Shown: positions 1-6,115 of the stretch, one piece after another
Position numbering within the stretch: the stretch's first letter is position 1
Layout: each line of letters opens with the position of its first letter
Origin: Bacteroidota bacterium
Lineage (GTDB): Bacteria; Bacteroidota; Ignavibacteria; Kapaibacteriales; UBA2268
DNA length: 6,115 nt
NCBI GenBank assembly: GCA_017428585.1
Contig: JAFRQN010000247.1
Coordinates: 1-6,115 of the forward strand
Direction of reading: 5' to 3'
The notes under the pieces: generated by a model
Seen by the model: the letters and a program-made list of their open reading frames with translations, nothing else
The model's database searches: none
What the model was told of the DNA's origin: nothing
Program-made: the position numbers and the translations under genes

Positions 1-35
1 TACATCAAATAAATGAACATTAACTAAAATAAAAT

Positions 36-41
36 GGAGGG
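36..41 (+). promoter_or_regulatory. Strong Shine-Dalgarno GGAGGG upstream of the Nnr gene
   Basis: GGAGGG is a near-ideal ribosome binding site, but the first in-frame ATG (71) is 29 bases downstream, too far for normal initiation. At proper distance in the same open frame there are only ATA (47) and CTG (50). Starting there would add seven or eight residues reading (I)LTKNKLL, which resembles the usual beginning of YjeF-type proteins. The site therefore argues for a non-ATG start, or for damage to the original start. Confidence 0.55.
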
Positions 42-70
42 TTCTTATACTGACAAAGAATAAACTGCTG

Positions 71-1534
71 ATGGGATTTATAGTATTGCTGATATTACTT
101 GTTTTAATAGGTGGTGTAAGTGCTGCAAATAATGCTGCATCTTATATTATAAAATATTTCAATGAAAATAATTTAAACATTAGAAAAATAGCAATATTTT
201 GCGGTTCTGGAAATAATGGAGGCGATGGATTAGCTTTAGGACGACATCTATCAGAATTATTTGATGTTACAATATTTCAATTTGGCAATATAGAAAAGAT
301 GTCAACTGAAATGCGAAAGAATTATGAAATTATAAAAAACATACCAATAATTAAACTTAACTCTGTAAATTCATTAGATGACATAAATCAATTAACCTTA
401 AATTATGACTGTATAATAGACAGTCTTATTGGAATAGGTGGAAGTGATAAATTAAGAGAAAATATAATACCATTATTAAAAAAGATTAATAACGCAAAGG
501 CTGTAAAAATAGCCATTGATATGCCTACTGGATTAGATGCAGATACATCTAAAGCACATATAGATACATTCAGAGCTAATTTAACAATAAACATAACAGG
601 TTATAAATTTGCAGCTATAAATAAAAAATGCCAGCAATATTATGGGGAAACAGTAACTGTTCCATTAAATACAAGTTCAATAATAGAAAATAAAATATGC
701 AGACAATTTGTTTTAGAACCAAGTGATTTAAATATACTTCATCAAAGAAGATACAACTCCTCTAAATTCGATTATGGAAAAGTATTGATAATTGCAGGAA
801 GTATTGATATGTGCGGTGCTGCTGCTCTTGCTGCCAATGCTTCAATAAAATCAGGTGCAGGTATAACCACCCTATTAACACCTAAAATACATCCTGCGAT
901 ATTGCCAGAGGTTATAGCAGAAACATTATCGTCAACTCATAGCGGCACAATACACCCTTCAAATTATTCATATATAATGGATAAAATACAAAGTGCTGAT
1001 ACTATATTATTAGGTCCTGGAATTGGAACAGACCAAGAAACACTTAATATGCTAAGGCAAATAATTTTTAATACAACTAAACCAATGGTAATAGATGCAG
1101 ATGCACTTCGTTGTATAAATATAAATGATAAACTCCGCTCTAATATAGTATTAACTCCTCACAGCGGAGAATTTTCACGTTTGCTCAATATTCCACGCAA
1201 AGAAATAGAAGAAAATCCAATAGAATTTACAAAAAATGCTGCTAAACAGTTAAATTGTACAATTTTGCTAAAAACAATACCAAATATAATTACAGATGGA
1301 AATCTATTCTATTGGAATATATATGGAAATCCTGGAATGTCCACAGCAGGTTCTGGAGATGTTTTATCAGGTATTATAGCTTCTATGCTATTTAGAATAA
1401 AAGCAGATCCATTAAAAGTTGCTGCAATTTCATCTTTAATTCATGCTTTAGCAGGAGATGCGTATGCAGAAGATTATAATCAAAATTCATTAACTGCGTC
1501 AAACATTATTGAATATTTAAAATATGTTATCTAA
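71..1534 (+). CDS. nnr: Bifunctional NAD(P)H-hydrate epimerase / ADP-dependent NAD(P)H-hydrate dehydratase (YjeF/Nnr family)
   Basis: This cytosolic metabolite-repair enzyme corrects hydrated NADH and NADPH. The N-terminal domain interconverts the R and S epimers of NAD(P)HX, and the C-terminal ribokinase-like domain dehydrates the S form using ADP. Epimerase-domain signs are NNGGDG (residues 48-53), the IIDSLIGIG segment (115-123) and IDMPTGLDADT (149-159). Dehydratase-domain signs are GKVLIIAGS (236-244), LLGPGIGTD (313-321), VIDADALR (340-347), PHSGEF (363-368) and the catalytic GNPGMSTAGSGDVLSG region (419-434, GSGD at 427-430). The 487-residue length is about normal for the fused form. 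The first ~20 residues are odd: a Leu/Ile/Val run replaces the usual helix and the conserved MENA motif. ATG 71 lacks a ribosome binding site, so the real start may be CTG 50 or ATA 47. The stop overlaps the VanZ-like gene. The C-terminal activity is well supported; epimerase activity is less certain. Confidence 0.93.
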   Translation: MGFIVLLILLVLIGGVSAANNAASYIIKYFNENNLNIRKIAIFCGSGNNGGDGLALGRHLSELFDVTIFQFGNIEKMSTEMRKNYEIIKNIPIIKLNSVNSLDDINQLTLNYDCIIDSLIGIGGSDKLRENIIPLLKKINNAKAVKIAIDMPTGLDADTSKAHIDTFRANLTINITGYKFAAINKKCQQYYGETVTVPLNTSSIIENKICRQFVLEPSDLNILHQRRYNSSKFDYGKVLIIAGSIDMCGAAALAANASIKSGAGITTLLTPKIHPAILPEVIAETLSSTHSGTIHPSNYSYIMDKIQSADTILLGPGIGTDQETLNMLRQIIFNTTKPMVIDADALRCININDKLRSNIVLTPHSGEFSRLLNIPRKEIEENPIEFTKNAAKQLNCTILLKTIPNIITDGNLFYWNIYGNPGMSTAGSGDVLSGIIASMLFRIKADPLKVAAISSLIHALAGDAYAEDYNQNSLTASNIIEYLKYVI

Positions 1535-1952
1535 TAAAAAAATTATAGAAATAATATCAATTTTTCAATTATTGGCAGCATCCATTATATGTATAATATT
1601 TTCAAGCCAAGAATATATAGAACTTCCAGATATAGGATTTGATTTTATTGATAAAATACTGCATTTTTCTGCATTTTTTATATATGGAATATCTATTCAA
1701 ACTGCTATAATTACAAATATTGACTATATAAAGGAAAAAATAAATATTTCTCCCAATGCAATAAAAATTATAGTCATACTATTTGGAATGCTATTTGCCG
1801 CATCAGATGAAATACACCAGTATTTTGTTCCTGGAAGAAGTGCCGATATATTAGATTGGATAGCAGACAGTTTAGGAATTATTTGTTCTATATTTTTATA
1901 TAATACTATTCAAAAAATCATATTAAAAATAAAGAATAAATTAAATGCTTAA
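1524..1952 (+). CDS. VanZ-like family membrane protein
   Basis: This is a 142-residue polytopic inner-membrane protein of the VanZ-like family. Family signatures are DKILHF (residues 43-48) and the long conserved stretch at 95-118, beginning DEIHQYFVPGRSADI and ending DWIADSLG. About four hydrophobic segments are visible (roughly 9-26, 46-65, 79-95 and 113-130), followed by a Lys-rich C-terminal tail. VanZ itself gives low-level teicoplanin resistance, but most small chromosomal members have no known role, so resistance should not be inferred here. The ATG lies inside the last codons of the Nnr gene (11-base overlap) with no ribosome binding site of its own, pointing to translational coupling and one transcript. 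Pairing with a metabolite-repair gene does not suggest a shared function. The family call is firm; the function is unknown. Confidence 0.88.
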   Translation: MLSNKKIIEIISIFQLLAASIICIIFSSQEYIELPDIGFDFIDKILHFSAFFIYGISIQTAIITNIDYIKEKINISPNAIKIIVILFGMLFAASDEIHQYFVPGRSADILDWIADSLGIICSIFLYNTIQKIILKIKNKLNA

Positions 1953-1968
1953 ATACTAAATAAAAAGG

Positions 1969-1998
1969 AAAAGCCAGAAAATAATTTCTGGCTTTTTT
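1969..1998 (+). terminator. Rho-independent terminator between the convergent operons
   Basis: A perfect 12-bp stem, AAAAGCCAGAAA (1969-1980) pairing with TTTCTGGCTTTT (1985-1996), closes on an ATAA loop and runs into six Ts (1993-1998). It begins 17 bases after the VanZ-like stop. On the - strand the same hairpin is followed by a T-rich run (complement of AAAAAGG at 1962-1968), so it could also end the ftsQAZ transcript about 60 bases past the ftsZ stop. It is one of few GC-containing stems in a very AT-rich background, which makes chance unlikely. Confidence 0.9.
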
Positions 1999-2060
1999 AT
2001 TAAGTGGTTTTGTAATAAAGAAAGTATCAATTATTACTTTTTTAATTATATAGTAATCTA

Positions 2061-3461
2061 TTAATTTCTGTATTGATTAGCCATTTGATTTAACAATGAA
2101 TTTCTTGTTGTCTTAGCTTCAAATTGGTTATCGCTTTCAAGAATACGTTGAATTTTATATCTATCTTCGTTATCAGGAATGCTGTTGTTTTTATTATTAG
2201 CATCCATAGATATTTTAATGCGTTTATAAGCAGGTTCATCGTATTTTTTTAATTCAGCTTCGCCATGTGGACGACCAAGAGGACGATCAAATTTGTTTCC
2301 AATACCTTGATCCTTTATGATTTCAATGTCACTTGTTGATTGATTTTCATAAGAATTATTAGCGAAAGCAGAAAAATCACTGCTGAATACTTTCTGAGTA
2401 TTATTTACAGAATTATTAACTTTGTCATCATTATAACTATTTTTGTTATAATTATTATTTTGATTTACAGAGTCTTTTTTTTCTACTTTTTGAACAGGAG
2501 ATAGAATAGTAACAACTATTTCATCGCTGTCATCAACAGCTTTCTTACCGCATTTAAGATCAACAGAATCACCTGTTTTTTCTTCTAAAGTATCAAAAAT
2601 TTGACAAATATCTTGAACTGTAAAATCGTTTCCATATTTTGCTTTTAATAAAACAAATTCAGCACCTTTTACAGATAATTCATCAAAGAAAGGAGAACTC
2701 AAAGCATCAATAAGAGCATCTCTGCCTGCATTTTCGCCTTTACCAGTTCCAACACTGATTATTACCTCGCCAGCACCAGCTAAAGCTGTTCTTACATCTG
2801 CAAAATCTATATTTTCATCACAATCGTCAGTAATAATATCAACAATGCCGCTTATAGCATTATATAATACATCATTTGCTTTATGATATGCTTCTGTAAT
2901 TTTTATGTCGCGATAAACTTCTAAAATTTTATCGTTAGGAACAATTACAAAAGAATCAACGATTGCTTTTAATTCTTCAATACCTTTCATAGCACGTTCG
3001 TTTTTCTTTTTTCCCTCATAAGAAAAACATTTAGCTACGATACCAATTACTAAAGCATCTGTTTCTTTAGCAATTTTTGCGATAACAGGAGAAGCACCAG
3101 TACCAGTACCGCCACCCATTCCACAAGTAATGAAAATCATATCAAAACCAGTCAATGCTGCTTTTAATTCTTCTGCACTTTCTTCTGCAGCAATTTTTCC
3201 TACTTCAGGATTAGAGCCAGCACCAAGACCAATTCTTTTTTGATTTTTACCTAATAAAAATTGATGTTCTTTATCAACTTTTACTTTGTCTAATGCTTGT
3301 TTATCTGTATTAGCAGCCATAAATGTAACACCATTTATTCCGCGTGTTATCATATTATTAACTGCATTACCCCCAGCTCCGCCAACACCAATAATACAGA
3401 TTTTAGCATTATTTTCATTATCGTAAATTTTAGCAGCATTAGAGTTTATATCAATGCTCAT
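2061..3461 (-). CDS. ftsZ: Cell division protein FtsZ (tubulin-like GTPase)
   Basis: FtsZ polymerises with GTP at midcell into the Z ring that recruits the divisome. Visible in order: GVGGAGGN (residues 25-32), NTD (51-53), the GTP signature GGGTGTG (116-122), VIVPND (172-177), and the T7 loop NIDFADVR (217-224) with both catalytic aspartates (219 and 222). GTPase and polymerisation chemistry should therefore be intact. The C-terminal subdomain (about 225-320) is divergent: KYGND (275-279) stands where families usually have an NITGG-like turn, and it ends VTILSP rather than VTVIATG. GIVAKCF (140-146) departs from the common GVVTKPF. A long Asn/Asp/Ser-rich linker (about 322-406) leads to YDEPAYKRIKI (407-417), which resembles the FtsA-binding C-terminal peptide but is followed by about 49 more residues. 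The 466-residue length is longer than the usual 380-400. Last gene of the ftsQAZ run, 61 bases after ftsA, with a strong ribosome binding site. Confidence 0.97.
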   Translation of the reverse strand: MSIDINSNAAKIYDNENNAKICIIGVGGAGGNAVNNMITRGINGVTFMAANTDKQALDKVKVDKEHQFLLGKNQKRIGLGAGSNPEVGKIAAEESAEELKAALTGFDMIFITCGMGGGTGTGASPVIAKIAKETDALVIGIVAKCFSYEGKKKNERAMKGIEELKAIVDSFVIVPNDKILEVYRDIKITEAYHKANDVLYNAISGIVDIITDDCDENIDFADVRTALAGAGEVIISVGTGKGENAGRDALIDALSSPFFDELSVKGAEFVLLKAKYGNDFTVQDICQIFDTLEEKTGDSVDLKCGKKAVDDSDEIVVTILSPVQKVEKKDSVNQNNNYNKNSYNDDKVNNSVNNTQKVFSSDFSAFANNSYENQSTSDIEIIKDQGIGNKFDRPLGRPHGEAELKKYDEPAYKRIKISMDANNKNNSIPDNEDRYKIQRILESDNQFEAKTTRNSLLNQMANQYRN

Positions 3462-3463
3462 AA

Positions 3464-3472
3464 ATCACCTCT
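3464..3472 (-). promoter_or_regulatory. Strong ribosome binding site of ftsZ (AGAGGTGAT)
   Basis: On the - strand AGAGGTGAT ends two bases before the ftsZ ATG, placing the AGGTG core about 5-6 bases upstream. It matches the 16S anti-Shine-Dalgarno almost perfectly. It fixes the ftsZ start and contrasts with ftsA and ftsQ, which have only weak or no such site. This fits the usual large excess of FtsZ over FtsA and FtsQ. Confidence 0.88.
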
Positions 3473-3487
3473 TTTTATATTGATTAT

Positions 3488-3512
3488 TATTAATAGTTTA
3501 CTATGTTATAAT
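3488..3512. repeat. Copy 1 of an intergenic AT-rich element (ftsA-ftsZ gap)
   Basis: On the + strand TTATTAATA is followed by GTTT and then the 13-mer ACTATGTTATAAT (3500-3512). The same two blocks, without the GTTT, recur in the ftsQ-ftsA gap. Read on the - strand it gives ATTATAAC about 40-50 bases before the ftsZ ATG, which could be a -10-like hexamer (TATAAC). Read on the + strand it contains TGTTATAAT, an extended -10 shape pointing antisense into ftsA. I cannot tell which reading, if either, is used. Confidence 0.45.
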
Positions 3513-3522
3513 TAAAATTTAA

Positions 3523-4890
3523 TTAAAATTTCTTTAACATGTTGTAGAAATCTTTTCCAAGTTCTTTTAATGATCTTTTTTCTTTCTTTTCTTTAGGTTC
3601 TTTTTTCTTTTTGCCATCTGAATTTTCCTCTTCTTCATCATAATCTTCGCCGTCATTTTCATCAGCATCAACATCATTAGAAGATTTTTCATCTAAATAT
3701 TCTATTTCACATTTATCATTAAATTTTAATGCTTCCAGAGCTAAACCTACAACTGTAGAATATTTAGGATTTTCTATAGAATCTGATAATCCTTTATATT
3801 TAATACCTAAAGGATATCCTATTCGAACAGGACAATTAAAGATTTCTGTTGCTAATTCCTCAGTTCCTTCAAATAAAGCAGAACCACCTGTTATAACTAT
3901 ACCTGCACCTAATTTACCACCATAACCAGCCTTTTCTTCTATCTCATATTTGCACATTTCAAATAATTCTATCATGCGAGGTTGAATTATTCTACAAAGA
4001 TCGCTTTTTTTCATATCCTTTGGTTTAATACTGCCAGCACCACCTATTTGGAAATTATCATCTTTCATTAACGATGGCAGATATGTATGACCATAAGTAC
4101 ATTTTATGCGTTCTGCTTCTATAGCAGTAGTTAAAACAGTTTGTCTAATATCTTCTGTTATATTATTGCCGCCAATACCAATTACTGTTGTATATCGCAA
4201 CACATTATTTTCAAATATAGTTAAATCAGTTGTTCCGCCGCCTATATCAATTAAACCAACACCAATTTCTTCTTCTTCATCAGAAAGAAGAGCTTGACTG
4301 CTTGCAATAGGTTCTAACATTATTTTCTTTATATTAAGACCTACTTTTTCTTCTACACAAACACTAATATTTTTTAATGCAGTTTCTAATCCACTTACAA
4401 TATGCACGTTTGCTTGTAATTTTACGCCGCACATTCCAATAGGATCATGGATGCCATCTTGTCCATCAACAATGTATTCATAAGGAACAATATGAATAAT
4501 TCTTCTACCCGCTGCTATTTTACTTTTGCTTAAATCACTTATAACTCGATCAACATCCGCTTTTGTTATTATATTATTTTGATTTGATATAGTAATAGTA
4601 GAGACATCTGTTAAGGCTTCCACATGATCTCCTGCTAAACCTACAACTACATCTTTAATTTTGATTCCCGATTGTTGTTCCGCAGTACTAATGACTGTTT
4701 TTATAGCTTCAACAGTCTTTTCTATGTTTACGATAACACCACGATGAACACCTCTGTTTTCAGTTACAGCACAGCTTAAAATATTATAAGTATCATCAGT
4801 ATTTTCTTCAATAACTAAAGCACATACCTTTGTTGTACCTATATCAAGCCCGACAGCTATTTTTCTTTTTTTTGACTGTTCTTGTTCCAT
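3523..4890 (-). CDS. ftsA: Cell division protein FtsA (actin-like membrane anchor of FtsZ)
   Basis: FtsA is an actin/Hsp70-fold ATP-binding protein. It polymerises under the inner membrane, ties FtsZ to it through the FtsZ C-terminal peptide and recruits later division proteins. Phosphate-1 motif GLDIGTTKV is at residues 14-22, the FtsA-specific 1C (SHS2) region at about 85-165, phosphate-2 LIDIGGGTTDLTIF at 213-226, the adenosine motif GAGIVITGGSALFEG at 328-342, and YSTVVGLAL at 377-385. After residue ~400 comes a strongly acidic low-complexity linker (about 405-425, DEEEE-type), then a Lys/Glu-rich stretch. The final helix LKELGKDFYNMLKKF (441-455) looks like the amphipathic membrane-targeting helix. 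The 455-residue length is slightly above the usual ~420 because of the linker. It starts 44 bases after ftsQ with only a weak GGTAG-like ribosome site, so its translation is probably modest. Confidence 0.96.
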   Translation of the reverse strand: MEQEQSKKRKIAVGLDIGTTKVCALVIEENTDDTYNILSCAVTENRGVHRGVIVNIEKTVEAIKTVISTAEQQSGIKIKDVVVGLAGDHVEALTDVSTITISNQNNIITKADVDRVISDLSKSKIAAGRRIIHIVPYEYIVDGQDGIHDPIGMCGVKLQANVHIVSGLETALKNISVCVEEKVGLNIKKIMLEPIASSQALLSDEEEEIGVGLIDIGGGTTDLTIFENNVLRYTTVIGIGGNNITEDIRQTVLTTAIEAERIKCTYGHTYLPSLMKDDNFQIGGAGSIKPKDMKKSDLCRIIQPRMIELFEMCKYEIEEKAGYGGKLGAGIVITGGSALFEGTEELATEIFNCPVRIGYPLGIKYKGLSDSIENPKYSTVVGLALEALKFNDKCEIEYLDEKSSNDVDADENDGEDYDEEEENSDGKKKKEPKEKKEKRSLKELGKDFYNMLKKF

Positions 4891-4908
4891 GTTTCTACCA
4901 TTAAAAAT

Positions 4909-4930
4909 TTATTAATAACTATGTTATAAT
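4909..4930. repeat. Copy 2 of the intergenic AT-rich element (ftsQ-ftsA gap)
   Basis: On the + strand TTATTAATA runs directly into ACTATGTTATAAT (4918-4930), the same 13-mer as at 3500-3512. It lies between the ftsQ stop and the ftsA start. As in the other copy, the - strand reading ATTATAAC precedes the downstream fts ATG by about 30 bases. The matched position before both ftsA and ftsZ suggests a shared signal, or duplication of a spacer. Confidence 0.45.
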
Positions 4931-4934
4931 CTGT

Positions 4935-5723
4935 TTATATATTTTTATATCTAACAATAACTACGTCTTTCCAACGTACATCTATATATCTTAATTCGCT
5001 TATATCAGAAGATGCCATAACCAACTTATTCTTCCAAAAAACATAAAGATTTGCCAATTTATCTGATATATTATCTGCTCTACCAAAAAAAATAGGACAA
5101 TCTATATCAGTTAACAGCAGTTCATACATTTTTCGATGCTCAGAATATCTTATTTCAGAAATGCTGTTGCTCAAATTTTTATAATCCGTCATTAATTCTG
5201 TTAAAATCAATATAGCACCTTTTACAGCAGGCTTATTAACAATTCCCTTAATAAATACATTATTTATAATAGGCAGATTAGTAAAACCTTTGTAAAATCT
5301 ATAAGGCATTACATTTGCCTTATCATCAACGAATTTTAAATTATTATCAGAATCTATAATAATAGCAATAGGGATATTTTCCTTTATTTCGACACTTAAA
5401 ACGCCTTTAGAATTTATCCACACTTTTGCAATAGAGATATAAGGATGCATTTCTATTTTTTTCTTGATGCCATATAGATCAATATCATCTATAGCAACAT
5501 CAATAGTTTCATCATTAATTATATCATAAATTTCACCATTTGAAACGATTATATTGCCATTTATTTTAATACTTTTTATTGCTTGAGAATTAAACCAATT
5601 AGAAGAAAGAATCGATAATATGATAAAAACAACCAAAATACCTATAAATAAAAAAACAGTTTTAGATTTAGAGGCTTTTTTATTTTCCAGCTTGTTAATT
5701 ATCAAGTTTGCTTTTTCTTTCAT
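4935..5723 (-). CDS. ftsQ: Cell division protein FtsQ/DivIB (bitopic POTRA-domain protein)
   Basis: FtsQ is the membrane scaffold that links early cytoplasmic division proteins to FtsB/FtsL and the septal synthase FtsW/FtsI on the outer side of the membrane. A short Lys-rich cytoplasmic tail (residues 1-21) leads to a single transmembrane helix (about 22-41). A POTRA domain follows (about 47-115, with IKSIKINGNIIVS and the HPYISIAKVWIN strand at 93-104). The FtsQ/DivIB beta domain spans about 118-258 and includes the ISEIRYSEHRKMYELLLTD region (188-206), IFFGR (211-215) and the typical closing YIDVRWKDVVIVRYK (246-260). The 262-residue length is normal. Position directly before ftsA and ftsZ is the classic dcw order and supports the call, since the family is weakly conserved in sequence. 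No clear ribosome binding site precedes the ATG. A leader mini-ORF with a better site lies just upstream. Confidence 0.9.
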   Translation of the reverse strand: MKEKANLIINKLENKKASKSKTVFLFIGILVVFIILSILSSNWFNSQAIKSIKINGNIIVSNGEIYDIINDETIDVAIDDIDLYGIKKKIEMHPYISIAKVWINSKGVLSVEIKENIPIAIIIDSDNNLKFVDDKANVMPYRFYKGFTNLPIINNVFIKGIVNKPAVKGAILILTELMTDYKNLSNSISEIRYSEHRKMYELLLTDIDCPIFFGRADNISDKLANLYVFWKNKLVMASSDISELRYIDVRWKDVVIVRYKNI

Positions 5724-5749
5724 TTTAATTGTTAGAATTAAAAATAAAA

Positions 5750-5767
5750 CTAATAATGTTTACTCAT
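5750..5767 (-). other. Five-codon leader mini-ORF before ftsQ (MSKHY)
   Basis: On the - strand GGTGAT (5777-5782) sits nine bases before ATG AGT AAA CAT TAT TAG. This ribosome site is better than the one in front of ftsQ. The mini-ORF ends 26 bases before the ftsQ ATG and downstream of the candidate promoter, so it would lie in the ftsQ 5' leader. It could deliver ribosomes to ftsQ by reinitiation, act as a short leader peptide, or be chance. It is too short for protein-level evidence. Confidence 0.25.
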
Positions 5768-5800
5768 TTAGAAAATATCACCAAAATTAATTAGTTTAAT

Positions 5801-5830
5801 AATATATTCCTTAACAAATAGAACTGTTAA
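5801..5830 (-). promoter_or_regulatory. Candidate sigma-70 promoter for ftsQAZ
   Basis: On the - strand TTAACA (5825-5830) and TATATT (5801-5806) are separated by 18 bases. Each differs at one position from the TTGACA and TATAAT consensus. Transcription would begin near 5793-5795, giving a leader of about 70 bases before ftsQ. In DNA this AT-rich such matches arise by chance, so this is only the best-placed candidate. Confidence 0.4.
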
Positions 5831-6115
5831 TCTTAATATCAATATTAAATAACAACTGATTGTTAAAATATTATCTATAGTTTCTATTTCTAATAATGAT
5901 TTAATTATTATTAAAATAAAATGAAGAATAAAGAAAGAATTATAGAGGATATAACCCTTTTTTTATGCTGCTTCAAATACATTCTTTTTATGATATACAA
6001 ATTTATATTATTTTTCACAAATAAACAAATTTTTTTACTTAATTATAAATAAAAAATTATATTTTTTATCAACATGAAAAATATATAATGAATTTATTAA
6101 AATTTAATCAAAATA

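Larger units (their letters stand above)
5724..6115. other. Long AT-rich non-coding region upstream of ftsQ
   Basis: These 392 bases contain no convincing gene on either strand. They include the candidate ftsQ promoter and leader mini-ORF listed separately. The rest is nearly pure A/T with many short homopolymer runs. A loose A/T-only inverted repeat (6056-6067 against 6077-6089) is too weak to call a terminator. The gap suggests ftsQAZ is transcribed from its own promoter rather than only reading through from upstream cell-wall genes, but what lies beyond 6115 is unseen. Confidence 0.6.

Noticed and set aside
1..23. Tail of an upstream + strand gene
   Set aside because: Stops occur in all three frames (ending at 12, 16 and 23), so a coding tail is possible but no frame can be chosen from so few bases.
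403..594. 63-codon - strand ORF inside the Nnr gene
   Set aside because: Shadow of a strongly supported coding frame; no ribosome site or family resemblance.
1524..1952. Glycopeptide-resistance gene call for the VanZ-like protein
   Set aside because: Only the broad VanZ-like family is supported; no other van genes are present and most members are unrelated to resistance.
2012..2040. Second hairpin (GTAATAA / TTATTAC, or AAAGTA / TACTTT) after ftsZ
   Set aside because: Short, competing, A/T-only pairings; the strong hairpin at 1969-1996 explains termination better.
3297..3515. 72-codon + strand ORF over the ftsZ start
   Set aside because: Antisense shadow of ftsZ and its leader; no ribosome site, random-looking sequence.
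4106..4297. 63-codon + strand ORF inside ftsA
   Set aside because: Antisense shadow of the conserved FtsA phosphate-2 region.
5911..5982. 23-codon - strand ORF (basic N-terminus then hydrophobic) upstream of ftsQ
   Set aside because: It resembles a tiny membrane peptide, but there is no Shine-Dalgarno and the composition is explained by A/T richness.
5921..6052. 43-codon + strand ORF beginning MKNKERIIED, hydrophobic
   Set aside because: No ribosome binding site, low-complexity Phe/Ile/Leu/Lys content expected from AT-rich DNA, and no recognisable family.
6056..6089. Inverted repeat ATTATATTTTTT / AAAAATATATAAT as a terminator
   Set aside because: All-A/T stem with a mismatch or bulge and a nine-base loop; unstable and expected by chance here.
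3511..6108. Repeat ATTAAAATTTAAT at 3511-3523 and near 6096-6108
   Set aside because: Pure A/T, no shared context, likely chance.

Overview
The window is a very AT-rich stretch of bacterial chromosome (roughly 27-30% G+C by eye). It carries five genes in two convergent groups. The base composition, the high Asn/Ile/Lys content and a divergent FtsZ would fit a low-GC Gram-negative lineage such as the spirochaete Brachyspira. That assignment is my inference from overall character and has not been checked by a search.

Left half, + strand (about 1-2000): a bifunctional NAD(P)HX repair enzyme (YjeF/Nnr type, epimerase plus dehydratase domains) overlaps by 11 bases with a small four-helix VanZ-like membrane protein. 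The pair ends at a 12-bp perfect hairpin with a T-run. The hairpin probably also serves the converging operon. The first ~20 residues of the Nnr protein are abnormal, and a strong Shine-Dalgarno sequence lies too far upstream of its first ATG.

Right half, - strand (about 5830 down to 2061): a compact ftsQ-ftsA-ftsZ run, the usual distal end of the division and cell wall (dcw) cluster. FtsQ is the bitopic divisome scaffold, FtsA the actin-like membrane tether and FtsZ the tubulin-like ring GTPase. A candidate sigma-70 promoter lies about 80-110 bases upstream of ftsQ. A near-identical AT-rich element occurs in both the ftsQ-ftsA and ftsA-ftsZ gaps. Only ftsZ has a strong ribosome binding site. 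FtsZ has an intact GTPase core, but its FtsA-binding-type peptide appears to sit internally, followed by a tail of about 50 residues.

The last ~390 bases (5724-6115) hold no convincing gene. They are extremely AT-rich and contain the ftsQ leader, which includes a five-codon mini-ORF behind a good ribosome binding site. I see no rRNA, tRNA, CRISPR array, insertion sequence or defence system. The window is mostly ordinary housekeeping DNA, with a few peculiarities in FtsZ, the Nnr N-terminus and the fts spacers.
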